Positions 8,601 to 15,977 are shown, counted from the stretch's first letter. The stretch is DNA of 27,034 bases from Candidatus Delongbacteria bacterium (GCA_027858795.1 JAQICF010000193.1:1-27034), one strand, 5' to 3'. Notes: generated from the sequence alone by a model not told the origin. Numbers and translations: made by a program.

Positions 8601-9452
8601 TCCAAAAGTTATTTCTTTGTTTGCTTCAAGCCACTCCTTCTCTTCTTTTGAAAATTTAATAACTCCATTAACTCGATCAAATGAGTACAAATGTTTTATT
8701 TTACTGAGCCATTTGGAAGTAATTTCCTCAAGCTCTTGTTCAGTGATACTGTTTAAGCCATCATTAACTAATTTCAATAACTCTGTATTTCCTTTTTTTA
8801 CGGCTCCGAGGTAAGATCTTTTATAACCTTGAACAATGTCCAATTTTAAATATTGATTGTTAATTTCATTTGATGAAAGGTAGTATTCAAGATTCTCTTT
8901 TGGAGCAACGAACACCTTTATTTTCCCAGATGAAGCTTCATCAAATAAAGCAGGATAATCTTCAAATATCTCAAGTGTCTGTTCAGGATATTTTTTTTCT
9001 ATATATGATGCTGTATAGCCTTTAGGAACACCTATCTTGTATGCCAAAATATCGTTATTCCTAATTGATTTGTTATAACAACCCCTGTTAATAAAATAGT
9101 TGTAATCAGCATCCATAATACTATTAGAAAAATCAAAATACTGTTCTCTATCTTCACTATAGAACAATCCTCCATGTATATCGACTTTACCTTGTCTTAA
9201 TAACAGTAACGTATTATCCCAATTGTCTGGCACAAAGTTAACTTTTATACCTGTTTTCTCTGACCATAATCTCCATACATCGATCAATATACCATCTGAT
9301 TCACCTTGACTATTAACAAATTTAAATGGAGGATTATCCAGATTATGAGTAATTGTGACCGAAGTTATATTTGTTGGATCTTGAGCAACTACTTTATATA
9401 ACGGAACTGATGCCAGTATTAAAAAAATTATGTATGTGTAAAATCTCTTCAT
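5643..9452 (-). CDS. BvgS/EvgS-like hybrid sensor kinase with three tandem periplasmic binding domains
   Basis: This 1269-residue protein has a signal peptide (1-23) and three family-3 solute-binding (Venus-flytrap) domains at about 30-255, 265-500 and 505-745. One transmembrane helix follows (752-768), then a coiled linker. HisKA has H809 in FLANMSHEIRTPMN, and the HATPase domain spans about 905-1025 (N927; DSGIGI; KGTGLGLA). The receiver (about 1052-1168) has phospho-site D1101, T1131 and K1153, and a helical tail runs 1170-1269. BvgS and EvgS usually have two flytrap domains, so three is a variation. Each domain keeps the lobe-1 Arg of the family (R102, R351, R594), but the lobe-2 Asp that holds an alpha-amino group is replaced (P184, N433, H676 by my alignment), so the ligand may not be an amino acid. 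The tail resembles an Hpt bundle but shows no obvious phospho-histidine motif. It is first in a three-gene signalling block. Confidence 0.93.
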   Translation of the reverse strand: MKRFYTYIIFLILASVPLYKVVAQDPTNITSVTITHNLDNPPFKFVNSQGESDGILIDVWRLWSEKTGIKVNFVPDNWDNTLLLLRQGKVDIHGGLFYSEDREQYFDFSNSIMDADYNYFINRGCYNKSIRNNDILAYKIGVPKGYTASYIEKKYPEQTLEIFEDYPALFDEASSGKIKVFVAPKENLEYYLSSNEINNQYLKLDIVQGYKRSYLGAVKKGNTELLKLVNDGLNSITEQELEEITSKWLSKIKHLYSFDRVNGVIKFSKEEKEWLEANKEITFGADYKWPPFDFADKNDNHAGLSADYIKVIEKKTGIRINVVPGVWSYIFDKTKKGTYEGISAIVRTNKREEFMKFSDPFIDVPLVIVVKSDREDINRFNDLKGKTIAVNKDSYIHEYITASGLKIFPVLRSSNKECIEAVSYGKADAYIGNLPVFTHIFQEEMITNLKVVNEIPDWRAEISIGVSKNDTVLLKIINKVLRSIPEKKNRDFRKKWFGESILTSREIQLSRREHEWLADNTTIKIAGDPDWPPNAMYDQDSNYVGIIAELWDIMTKRSGIKFTRIRSKNWAETLNLMKSGKIDIIDGVSETPERSKYMVFSDVLFTSQIVIIGRNDQDFVDGLEKVGKLKLGVQQGTSETELIKRDYPDLGLFYYSDPDIAYNDLIKKKIDLYLRHYSEFQYSKKEQMLTALKVVGVTEYSRDYRIGVSKYSRDLLNIINKSIATITIEEKNAIFEKWHGTEGDLIDYSLVWKVVLSAIMILVLIFYWNRRLSSEIDLRKKTEVELIKAKNIAEEATNAKSEFLANMSHEIRTPMNAIIGFTELMERTPLTSKQLSYISTIKAGGNTLLTLINDILDISKIEAKKMELMYSSFNIVSTIYEIEQFFDKDLKKKGLDFITEHLSDTSIEIVLDESRLRQIFFNLISNAIKFTNSGYIKLTTEYSNFKDNLTDINIIVEDSGIGINKENIAKIFEPFIQVGESKIKRITKGTGLGLAITHSLTKMMNGTIHVQSEIGEGTKFTIDFYDVTIDGKKHGIISNGETFEDVVFEKKKILIADDVESNRVLIKELCEEQGFEIYEAQNGKEAVDLAKLYVPDVILMDIRMPEMDGYEATDIIKRDQSLVNIPIVAVTASVMASESSKLESSKFNGYIRKPISRKELLSKFKEFLPFTVKQMKQEIKILDDKLKNPNKFYQELTGELFKTYKSSIEKQNLDEIKNFSIQLEKLAEEHNSTTIIKYAKDIGNAVNNFDIEIIKNLLNNYIELIKKIR

Positions 9453-9522
9453 AGGATTCGCTTTAGCTTACATGTACCTTTTTAGGTATAGAATATTTAT
9501 TTATATCAAATGCTTTGTGTTA

Positions 9523-9551
9523 ATAATAGTATGTCTTTTGTACTTGTTCAA
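9523..9551 (-). promoter_or_regulatory. Candidate promoter of the three-gene signalling block
   Basis: The minus strand has TTGAAC (complement of 9546-9551), a 17-bp spacer and TATTAT (complement of 9523-9528), about 70 nt before the kinase ATG at 9452. The -10 matches 5 of 6 and the -35 matches 4 of 6. Confidence 0.5.
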
Positions 9552-9722
9552 TATGAGATAAAAAATATTTTTTTACAAGGGAAAAATATTATAAAAGTAA
9601 TTATTTTAAATAATTCCATGCCTAATTAAAAATAACTTCTTGACTTTTTGTATCATACGTAGTAAGTTATATACAACAACCCCGTATCTTGCTTTTATTT
9701 ATGCACTTACGTAATTTATTGC

Positions 9723-9751
9723 TTGACTAAACAGTTTTATTTCCTTACATT
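9723..9751 (+). promoter_or_regulatory. Candidate promoter of the J-domain/LRR gene
   Basis: TTGACT (9723-9728), a 17-bp spacer and TACATT (9746-9751) lie 32 nt before the ATG at 9784. This promoter would start transcription after the in-frame TTG at 9754, which supports the ATG at 9784 as the true start. Confidence 0.45.
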
Positions 9752-9783
9752 ATTTGACCCTAACAAATATTGAGCGAGGAGTA

Positions 9784-10761
9784 ATGAAAGAACCCAATAT
9801 AGTCGTTTCAAATTCTAATTCAACAAACATTTTTAACATTCCTCTAGAAAAAGATATCAAGCCAAATTCTGATTCTATAAAATTTCTGTCGGGAAAACTT
9901 TTAAATATTTATACCGAAGCCAATCTAAACAAAATAACATCCACAATAATTCAATTCTATAAAATGAAGCAGTTTGATATTCTAAAAAGTATCGCAAGTG
10001 CTATAACAGATTTTGTCTATTTTGGCACAGATCAAGAGAACTTCAAGATCAGCAAATACTTTTCGAAACTTGTGATCATGTATCATCCGGATAAGATCGT
10101 TTCATATAACAAAGCTATAAATACAGCAGCGAACGAAAATTGTTTAGCAGATTTACAAAAGCTAAATCATATTTTTATCACTATTAAGATATTAAATGGC
10201 TATAAAAGTATTCCTCAGTCAACTAATGTAAATGGTTATTATAACGAAGATTCTGAAAAATATGATAATAACTATGAAGAGAAATTCAAATCTACTTGGG
10301 ATCATTTTAGTTATTATGAAGATGACGATATTGATAGAGAATTTGGAGATTTCTATAAGAATATTCATAAAACATTTTATGATCTATTCGAAAGTTCAGG
10401 ATCGGAAGATAAAAGTAGAATTGAGCTTAGTTATTTAGGCATGGAAGATTTAGATGGAATCGAGGATTTTATTGATATATATTTTTTAGATCTAAGTGGA
10501 AACAATCTGACAGATATTTCAAGTTTATGGAATGTGGAAAGAATGGAAGAATTATATTTAACCAATAATCAAATTTTCTGCATTGATTCTCTTTGTAATA
10601 TGAGTAACTTACGGATTTTAGATCTTGCAAATAATAATATTGACGATATTTCAGACTTGAATTTTCTTTATAAGTTAGAATTCATCAATTTGATCAATAA
10701 TCCTGTACCTGAAGAACAGATCGAAGAGTTAAAAAAATATGTAAAGATCGTGCTGTTTTAG
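9784..10761 (+). CDS. J-domain-like / leucine-rich-repeat protein
   Basis: This is a 325-residue cytosolic protein with no signal peptide or membrane helix. From the chosen ATG, residues about 85-140 resemble a J domain: a helix (FKISKYFSKLVIMY), then the HPD signature (residues 101-103, YHPDK), then another helix (LADLQKLNHIFITIKIL). HPD is the motif with which J proteins stimulate the ATPase of DnaK/Hsp70. An acidic, Tyr-rich linker follows (about 150-210), then four to five SDS22/internalin-type leucine-rich repeats (about 213-325; LDLSGNNLTDIS, LYLTNNQI, LDLANNNIDDIS), which usually bind proteins. The LRRs may select a client for DnaK, but this is inference. An in-frame TTG 30 nt upstream is less likely as the start: it falls next to the -10, while AGGAG (9777-9781) precedes the ATG, although only 2 nt away. 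Its stop TAG abuts the mfd stop on the other strand. Confidence 0.8.
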   Translation: MKEPNIVVSNSNSTNIFNIPLEKDIKPNSDSIKFLSGKLLNIYTEANLNKITSTIIQFYKMKQFDILKSIASAITDFVYFGTDQENFKISKYFSKLVIMYHPDKIVSYNKAINTAANENCLADLQKLNHIFITIKILNGYKSIPQSTNVNGYYNEDSEKYDNNYEEKFKSTWDHFSYYEDDDIDREFGDFYKNIHKTFYDLFESSGSEDKSRIELSYLGMEDLDGIEDFIDIYFLDLSGNNLTDISSLWNVERMEELYLTNNQIFCIDSLCNMSNLRILDLANNNIDDISDLNFLYKLEFINLINNPVPEEQIEELKKYVKIVLF

Positions 10762-13700
10762 TTACAAAACCGTCTTTACCTTCCGACCTAGCATCTGAAG
10801 GCACTTCTCGGTAAAATTGAACTTATCCATAGATTTATCAACTACAAAATTAACTACCTGACCATCTCTTTCCATTATAAGCTCAACAGAATCATCTTTC
10901 ATAAGATTTATAACATTCTCCTGGACCATCAGGGCTTTCTCAGTATGCTTGATCTCCTCCATTTCTTCCAGGTTGAATGTAAACTTGAGAACATCCTGCT
11001 TACCATATTTAGTCATAGAAATATTCTTAATCAATAGGTTTCCACCGAGAATAGAAAGATAGACATTACTGAAAAGATTCACAGCCTCTGGAGGTAAAAT
11101 TCCGAATCTATCCCTAACCTCAGTTCTAAGTTCATTCAGATCATCAATAGTAAAGCAATTCATCATTCTTCTGTAGATCTCTACCCTCTCGGATGAATCG
11201 TCAATATAAAATTCAGGTAAATATATTTCACTTTGCAGATTTATAGCAGACTTGGTCATTCTTGTAGGTGCGTCAATGTGTCTAAGAACATCAGAGAATT
11301 CTTCTTCTTTTAGTTCTGAAACTGCTTCTTCCATTATCCTTGTATAAAGATCAAATCCAACATTTTCAATAAATCCACTCTGCTCTCCACCGAGTAAATT
11401 TCCCGCACCCCTGATCTCAAGATCTTTCATAGCTATCTGGAATCCTGAACCAAGATCTGTAAAATGACTAACTGTCTCTAACCTTTTCTTTGCAATAGGG
11501 GTCATTGAACCTGAAGGTGGAGCTAAGAAATATGCATAAGCCTGCCTTGAAGATCTTCCAATTCTGCCTCTAAGCTGATAAAGCTGAGAAAGACCGAACA
11601 TATCCGCTCTATTTACGATCATTGTGTTAACATTTGGAATATCAACCCCGTTCTCAATGATAGTCGTAGCGATAAGAACATCATACTTTTTATACATAAA
11701 ATTATACATTATCTTTTCAAGCTGAGAAGGTTTCATTTGCCCATGTGCTATTGCAATACTAACATCAGGTACGATCCTCTGAATCGATGCTTTCATTGTT
11801 TCAATAGTTTCAACCCTGTTATGAACGAAGAACACCTGACCACCACGATCAACTTCTTTCATGATGCCTTCAAAAATTATTTTCTCTTCAAATGGATGTA
11901 TTTCAGTGATAATAGGCAATCTGTTTACCGGAGGAGTATTTATTAAACTTAAATCTCTAACTCCTAACAATGACATATGAAGTGTTCTTGGAATAGGAGT
12001 TGCCGTCAAAGTCATAACATCAACATTAACACGAAGTTCTTTTATCTTCTCTTTGTGTTTAACACCAAATCTCTGTTCTTCATCCACGATCAATAGACCC
12101 AGGTCTTTAAATTCAACGTCTTTAGAAAGTAATCTATGTGTTCCTATAATGATATCAACTTTGCCTTCCTTCAGATTAACAAGAGTTTTTCTCTGTTCTC
12201 CCGGACTTTTGAATCTTGAAAGAACATCAACTTCTAACGGATATCTTTCAACCCTATTCTTAATATTTTCGTAGTGTTGATGAACTAAAATTGTAGTTGG
12301 GGCTAAAATCGCAACTTGCTTACCCGATACTGCTGCTTTAAATGCTGCCCTGATAGCAACTTCTGTCTTCCCAAAACCTACATCTCCACAAACTAACCTA
12401 TCCATAGGCATTCTGGATTCCATATCTCTCTTGAAATCTACTACTGCACTAGCTTGATCGGGAGTATCTTCAAATTCAAATGAAGCTTCCAACTCTGTTT
12501 GCCAAATCGGATCAGGCGGGTAAGCATGACCTTTCGCTTCTTTTCTTTTGGCATATAGCTTTATAAGTTCTCTTGCAATGGATTTAACACTATTCTTAGT
12601 CTTTTCCTTCAGATTCTTAAATTGTTTACCACCAAGCTTGGATAAAGTCGGCATAACACCATCCCTGGCACTATACTTCTGGATCATCTGTATCATATCA
12701 AGCTTAACAAATAAAATATCACCATCTTTATATAACAATTTAACTACATCTCGGACTGAGCCTGCAACTCTGATCTTCTCCAAACCTAAGAACTGACCAA
12801 CTCCATGATCAAGATGAACGATAACATCACCATATTGCAACCTTTTAAGTTCTCTTAGTGGAATTGCTTTTTTGAACCTGCGATAATTTCTAGTTCTTTT
12901 TATTCTGCCGAATATTTGATGATCAGTATAAACTGCGATTTTAGATGAAGGAAGAATAAATCCCTCATGGATCCCGTTAGTATTAACAAAACAATTCTTA
13001 ACACTTGGAAGTTCTTCATCCAATATCTCTTCAAACCTTTCAGTTTGACCCGGATTATCACAAAGAATAAACGACGAATATCCTCTCATTGAATTATTAT
13101 CAAGAGAAGTTAAAAAAGACTTAAAATCGTACCTGTAGGATACTTGATCTACAATATCTATCTTAATATCTTTATTCTTATCTGTAAAACCGTTTACGAT
13201 CAGCTTTTTTTTATCAAGAAGTTCTAAAATATATTTAGGTGTAAAATATTTTTCTTTGTATGATATTTCAACTTTAGCGGAACGATTAAAACCTTCGATT
13301 ATCTGCTGCTCATAATATTCTTCGAATTTAACATTGAGTTCATCACATTCTTCAATAAAGATCATAGAATCCTGATCAATTATTTCCATGAGATTACGAC
13401 CAACGGTTACATCACGTCCTGAATCAGAAAGAAATATTTCTACTTTTTTTATCTCTTTTATTTTCTTTTGGTCAACTGGATCAAAATACCTCAGAGATTC
13501 TATCTCAGTGTCAAATAATTCTATCCTGACCGGGCTTTCAGATGCATAGGGATATATATCAACGATATTACCTTTTACGGAATATTCTCCGATCTTTTCT
13601 ACAGTAGATACTTTTTCAAAATTCTTATCTGCTAACTTGCCTACAAGTTCCTTCAGGTCTATATCTTTGCCAACTTTGAATTCAAACTTATTATCTTTAT

Positions 13701-14109
13701 AATCTTTCTCAGTTGGGATCTTATCGAACAGGTTTCTGTAGGTAGAAATAATTATCTTAGATTTATTAGATAACATCTTCTCTAAGGCTATTAACCTGTT
13801 ACCTTTACGTTCATCATCAATATCACTGGAGCAATAAGGATAATTCTCCGCAGGTAAAAATACTTCGCAGTCATCCCTGTTTTTCAGAATTGAAAAAAGA
13901 TCATCACGTGTTTTTTCAGCACTTTCTACAGTATCAGCAAGGAAAATTACTTTCTTCCGAGATACTTCTGACAAATATGCGATAAAAAACGATCTTAATG
14001 AATAAGATAATCCTTTTGTGTAAACAATATCATTTTTTTCTAAATGATTTACTGTGTCAGAGAAATATTTATCTGAAAATATTTGTTTCTTTAATTGGTT
14101 GGAAGACAT
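10762..14109 (-). CDS. mfd: Transcription-repair coupling factor Mfd
   Basis: Mfd is an ATP-driven DNA translocase that removes RNA polymerase stalled at lesions and recruits UvrA. The 1115-residue length is normal for the family (E. coli 1148). Visible parts are the UvrB-like N-terminal region (1-350; YPYCSSDIDDERKGNR), the RNA-polymerase-interaction domain (about 425-480; RLQYGDVIVHLDHGVGQFLG) and the RecG-like helicase core. The core has Walker A GDVGFGKTE (575-583), DEEQRFGV (676-683), TATPIPRT (702-709), TTIIENGVDIP (815-825) and QLRGRIGR (845-852). The C-terminal TRCF domain includes EIYRRM and EVRDRFG. No motif appears missing. The ATG follows directly on the TAA of the upstream small membrane protein, so the two are probably translationally coupled. 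The 3' end has no space for a terminator before the convergent neighbour. Confidence 0.98.
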   Translation of the reverse strand: MSSNQLKKQIFSDKYFSDTVNHLEKNDIVYTKGLSYSLRSFFIAYLSEVSRKKVIFLADTVESAEKTRDDLFSILKNRDDCEVFLPAENYPYCSSDIDDERKGNRLIALEKMLSNKSKIIISTYRNLFDKIPTEKDYKDNKFEFKVGKDIDLKELVGKLADKNFEKVSTVEKIGEYSVKGNIVDIYPYASESPVRIELFDTEIESLRYFDPVDQKKIKEIKKVEIFLSDSGRDVTVGRNLMEIIDQDSMIFIEECDELNVKFEEYYEQQIIEGFNRSAKVEISYKEKYFTPKYILELLDKKKLIVNGFTDKNKDIKIDIVDQVSYRYDFKSFLTSLDNNSMRGYSSFILCDNPGQTERFEEILDEELPSVKNCFVNTNGIHEGFILPSSKIAVYTDHQIFGRIKRTRNYRRFKKAIPLRELKRLQYGDVIVHLDHGVGQFLGLEKIRVAGSVRDVVKLLYKDGDILFVKLDMIQMIQKYSARDGVMPTLSKLGGKQFKNLKEKTKNSVKSIARELIKLYAKRKEAKGHAYPPDPIWQTELEASFEFEDTPDQASAVVDFKRDMESRMPMDRLVCGDVGFGKTEVAIRAAFKAAVSGKQVAILAPTTILVHQHYENIKNRVERYPLEVDVLSRFKSPGEQRKTLVNLKEGKVDIIIGTHRLLSKDVEFKDLGLLIVDEEQRFGVKHKEKIKELRVNVDVMTLTATPIPRTLHMSLLGVRDLSLINTPPVNRLPIITEIHPFEEKIIFEGIMKEVDRGGQVFFVHNRVETIETMKASIQRIVPDVSIAIAHGQMKPSQLEKIMYNFMYKKYDVLIATTIIENGVDIPNVNTMIVNRADMFGLSQLYQLRGRIGRSSRQAYAYFLAPPSGSMTPIAKKRLETVSHFTDLGSGFQIAMKDLEIRGAGNLLGGEQSGFIENVGFDLYTRIMEEAVSELKEEEFSDVLRHIDAPTRMTKSAINLQSEIYLPEFYIDDSSERVEIYRRMMNCFTIDDLNELRTEVRDRFGILPPEAVNLFSNVYLSILGGNLLIKNISMTKYGKQDVLKFTFNLEEMEEIKHTEKALMVQENVINLMKDDSVELIMERDGQVVNFVVDKSMDKFNFTEKCLQMLGRKVKTVL

Positions 14110-14445
14110 TTATTTGCTCGCATCGCCGGATATACCGCTATCCTTGATCAATGAAATAATACCATCGGATATCAAAATATACACTAATAATCCTAAAGCT
14201 ATTCGTGTAAGATATGGGAACATAGCTGCCCTGTTGATGATAAAACCATCAAACATTGCGGTAACGATCATGATAAAGAAAAAGAAATAAATGATAGCCC
14301 AAAGGATATTATTTATCTTCAAATTCTTTGCTTTCAAAGAACCTTCTTCAAAATTGTGATGTTTTTTAATTACACCAGCTACTACCAAACCAAAAGTTCC
14401 AATCATGATCACATAAGCTAAGAATTTGTTTTTTGTATCTTTCAT
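14110..14445 (-). CDS. Small three-helix membrane protein, unknown function, coupled to mfd
   Basis: I do not recognise the family. From the chosen ATG the protein has 111 residues, with hydrophobic helices at about 9-26, 45-64 and 80-100 and short charged loops. No catalytic motif is seen. A longer reading from GTG at 14457 adds four residues, but that codon is part of the GTGAGG Shine-Dalgarno stretch, which lies about 7 nt before the ATG at 14445, so the ATG is preferred. Its TAA stop directly abuts the mfd ATG with no bases between, so both are likely made from one mRNA and mfd translation probably depends on this gene. A role in repair is not implied by sequence. Confidence 0.7.
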   Translation of the reverse strand: MKDTKNKFLAYVIMIGTFGLVVAGVIKKHHNFEEGSLKAKNLKINNILWAIIYFFFFIMIVTAMFDGFIINRAAMFPYLTRIALGLLVYILISDGIISLIKDSGISGDASK

Positions 14446-14561
14446 TGAGGGCCTCACATAATTTGAAGTAAAATAAGAATATTTTTTAATTTTTACAAGT
14501 TGTTATACATTTGTTTTTGATTTTGTGTTCAAAATGAATATAATATGTTGTTGTATGCCGT

Positions 14562-14590
14562 AGGGGACGATTTCTTATCGTCCCCTTTTT
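14562..14590. repeat. Dispersed hairpin repeat copy with T-tail
   Basis: A 10-bp perfect stem AGGGGACGAT (14562-14571) / ATCGTCCCCT (14577-14586) encloses the loop TTCTT and is followed by TTTT. It looks like a plus-strand terminator, but no plus-strand gene ends within 3.8 kb upstream, so it is better read as a repeat element. It is preceded by CGT (CGTAGGGG), the reverse complement of the CCCCTACG flank of its sister copies. Confidence 0.7.
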
Positions 14591-14618
14591 AAATCCGTTA
14601 AAAACAACATATCCGTAA

Positions 14619-14638
14619 AGACGTGATTTGTCAGGTCT
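14619..14638. repeat. Hairpin repeat, second family (CGTAAAGACGT)
   Basis: AGAC (14619-14622) pairs with GTCT (14635-14638), with an internal G-G mismatch and a further TGA/TCA stem. It is followed by a T-run (14642-14648). The left flank and arm CGTAAAGACGT recur at 23969-23979. Confidence 0.5.
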
Positions 14639-14652
14639 CTGTTTTTTTAACT

Positions 14653-14683
14653 GGGGTCGTATGGGAAACGACCCCCTACGAAT
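14653..14683. repeat. Dispersed hairpin repeat copy
   Basis: Arms GGGGTCGT (14653-14660) and ACGACCCC (14668-14675) enclose a 7-nt loop. The right flank CCTACGAATCC is shared exactly with the next copy 47 nt away. The first 11 bases, GGGGTCGTATG, also occur on the minus strand in the efp terminator hairpin. Confidence 0.7.
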
Positions 14684-14699
14684 CCATTTTTATAAAACA

Positions 14700-14730
14700 G
14701 GGGACGGTAAGAAACCGTCCCCTACGAATC
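14700..14730. repeat. Dispersed hairpin repeat copy
   Basis: Arms GGGGACGGT (14700-14708) and ACCGTCCCC (14714-14722) enclose the loop AAGAA; the right flank is CTACGAATCC. Its reverse complement differs from the 14562 copy by one compensating pair in the stem (A-T there, G-C here) with the same loop. Confidence 0.7.
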
Positions 14731-14811
14731 CGAACAACAAATTAATTAAATCATTTAATTTTCATCGTTTATCCATTATATTTCAATTCAAACCAACACA
14801 GGATCCTTCAA

Positions 14812-15888
14812 ATGAATTTAAAGGTGATAATAATGTTCTTAACATCGATTCTATCCATAATTTACTTTTTCTCTTTTTTCAGCCTAAGGATGTTCTTTTC
14901 TCTGGCTGAAAAAAAATTAACGTGGAAAGCTAATTTCGGATATACTGCTCTGATAGTGATCGGTTTATTTCTGATAATGACCATTGCAAGATACTTTGAC
15001 ATTAAATTTTTCAGTGATGTTTTTTTCTATAGCACAATCGTAATAATTTATTCTCTACTATTTTCTTTGATCTTAAAACCAATAACAATGATATCAAAAT
15101 CAAGTCCAACGATCAATTTATCCATTTTATTCGGTCTTTTAGCATTATTTTTTATCGTAGGAATTTACAACTCATATCAGATGACAGTCAAAAAGGTTGA
15201 ATTTACTTCCCCTAAAATTACAAAAGAATATAATTTTGTTCTTCTCAGTGATACTCACATAGGCTCTAATTCTCCTAAATTTTTCCATAAGATAATGGAA
15301 AGAGTATGTGAACTTAAACCCGATGCTGTATTTATAACTGGAGATTTCATTGATGAGAGGTACATTACAATTGAGGATATAAGAGTAATTGAAGATGCTC
15401 ACTGTCCGTTTTACTTTATAACCGGAAATCATGAAGTATATGCCGATAAACACAACGATTTTTTTCACGGTTTGAAAAATTTTCATAAATTTGAAGTTGA
15501 TTCTACAGTAGAGGAATTTAACAATGAGATTAATATAATCGGTTTTCCCTGGGGCAACATGAGAATGAACAATCAAGGTTATTACGAAAAATTAATGAAA
15601 AATTCCGTGATCAACTCTTCTAAATATAATATTCTTCTCAATCATGAACCTTCAGCTGTGGAAATGATATCAGAGAACAAAATAGACCTGATGCTTTCCG
15701 GGCATACTCATAATGGTCAAATGTTCCCATTCAAGTATATGGTAAAACTCAGATATGAATATATTTACGGATCATATAGGGTCAATGATATGGATCTTTA
15801 TGTCACTTCAGGAACTGCTACATGGGGACCTAAGATCAGGTTAGGAACTCAGAATGAAATAATCCAGATAATTTTAAAGCCTGAATAA
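14812..15888 (+). CDS. Membrane-anchored calcineurin-like metallophosphoesterase (YkuE/YaeI type)
   Basis: This 358-residue protein has four N-terminal transmembrane helices (about 4-22, 42-59, 70-90, 101-119) followed by a metallophosphoesterase domain (about 138-358). The dimetal-site motifs are all present: SDTH (146-149), GDFID (177-181), GNHE (205-208), NHEP (277-280) and GHTH (297-300), then GTATWGPKIRLG, typical of the YkuE/YaeI group. Members of this group hydrolyse phosphoesters, including lipid headgroup phosphates such as UDP-diacylglucosamine-like substrates in some bacteria; the substrate here is not known. AGGA lies 8 nt before ATG. The gene for the inactive GH2-like membrane protein follows after 89 nt on the same strand but has its own promoter. 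Confidence 0.9.
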   Translation: MNLKVIIMFLTSILSIIYFFSFFSLRMFFSLAEKKLTWKANFGYTALIVIGLFLIMTIARYFDIKFFSDVFFYSTIVIIYSLLFSLILKPITMISKSSPTINLSILFGLLALFFIVGIYNSYQMTVKKVEFTSPKITKEYNFVLLSDTHIGSNSPKFFHKIMERVCELKPDAVFITGDFIDERYITIEDIRVIEDAHCPFYFITGNHEVYADKHNDFFHGLKNFHKFEVDSTVEEFNNEINIIGFPWGNMRMNNQGYYEKLMKNSVINSSKYNILLNHEPSAVEMISENKIDLMLSGHTHNGQMFPFKYMVKLRYEYIYGSYRVNDMDLYVTSGTATWGPKIRLGTQNEIIQIILKPE

Positions 15889-15915
15889 GATCGATTTGGT
15901 TTACTTAGAATAATA

Positions 15916-15944
15916 TTGATTTTAATTTACCCTTTGTATATATT
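15916..15944 (+). promoter_or_regulatory. Candidate promoter of the GH2-like gene
   Basis: TTGATT (15916-15921), exactly 17 bp, then TATATT (15939-15944), which matches the -10 consensus at 5 of 6. It ends 33 nt before the ATG at 15978. Confidence 0.55.
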
Positions 15945-15977
15945 TACTAGTTCAACTAAAAAGTAGAAGCTAAATAC

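Larger units (their letters stand above)
9453..9783. other. Divergent intergenic region between the sensor kinase and the J/LRR gene
   Basis: About 330 AT-rich bases carry outward promoters on both sides: minus at 9523-9551 and plus at 9723-9751. A small dyad, TACCT-TTTT-AGGTA (9475-9488), lies in the expected 5' leader of the kinase gene. A second TTGACT occurs at 9640-9645 on the plus strand but has no good -10 at 17 bp. No gene is seen. Confidence 0.6.
14446..14811. other. Divergent intergenic region packed with hairpin repeats
   Basis: These 366 bases between the mfd operon (leftward) and the phosphoesterase gene (rightward) hold four hairpins: 14562-14586, 14619-14638, 14653-14675 and 14700-14722. 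On the minus strand a candidate promoter for the mfd operon reads TTGTAA (complement of 14493-14498), 17 bp, TATTTT (14470-14475), with 4-of-6 matches in both boxes. On the plus strand AGGA (14800-14803) is the ribosome site of the next gene. A 93-codon ORF across the repeats looks spurious. Confidence 0.6.

Noticed and set aside
9754..9783. TTG start giving the J/LRR protein ten more residues
   Set aside because: The TTG sits next to the -10 box of the likely promoter and has no ribosome site, while AGGAG precedes the ATG at 9784.
14446..14457. GTG start for the small membrane protein
   Set aside because: The GTG overlaps the GAGG ribosome-binding sequence that is correctly spaced for the ATG at 14445.
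14628..14909. Plus-strand 93-codon ORF over the hairpin cluster
   Set aside because: It is built from repeat sequence and the 5' end of the phosphoesterase gene in another frame, has no ribosome site and no protein-like composition.
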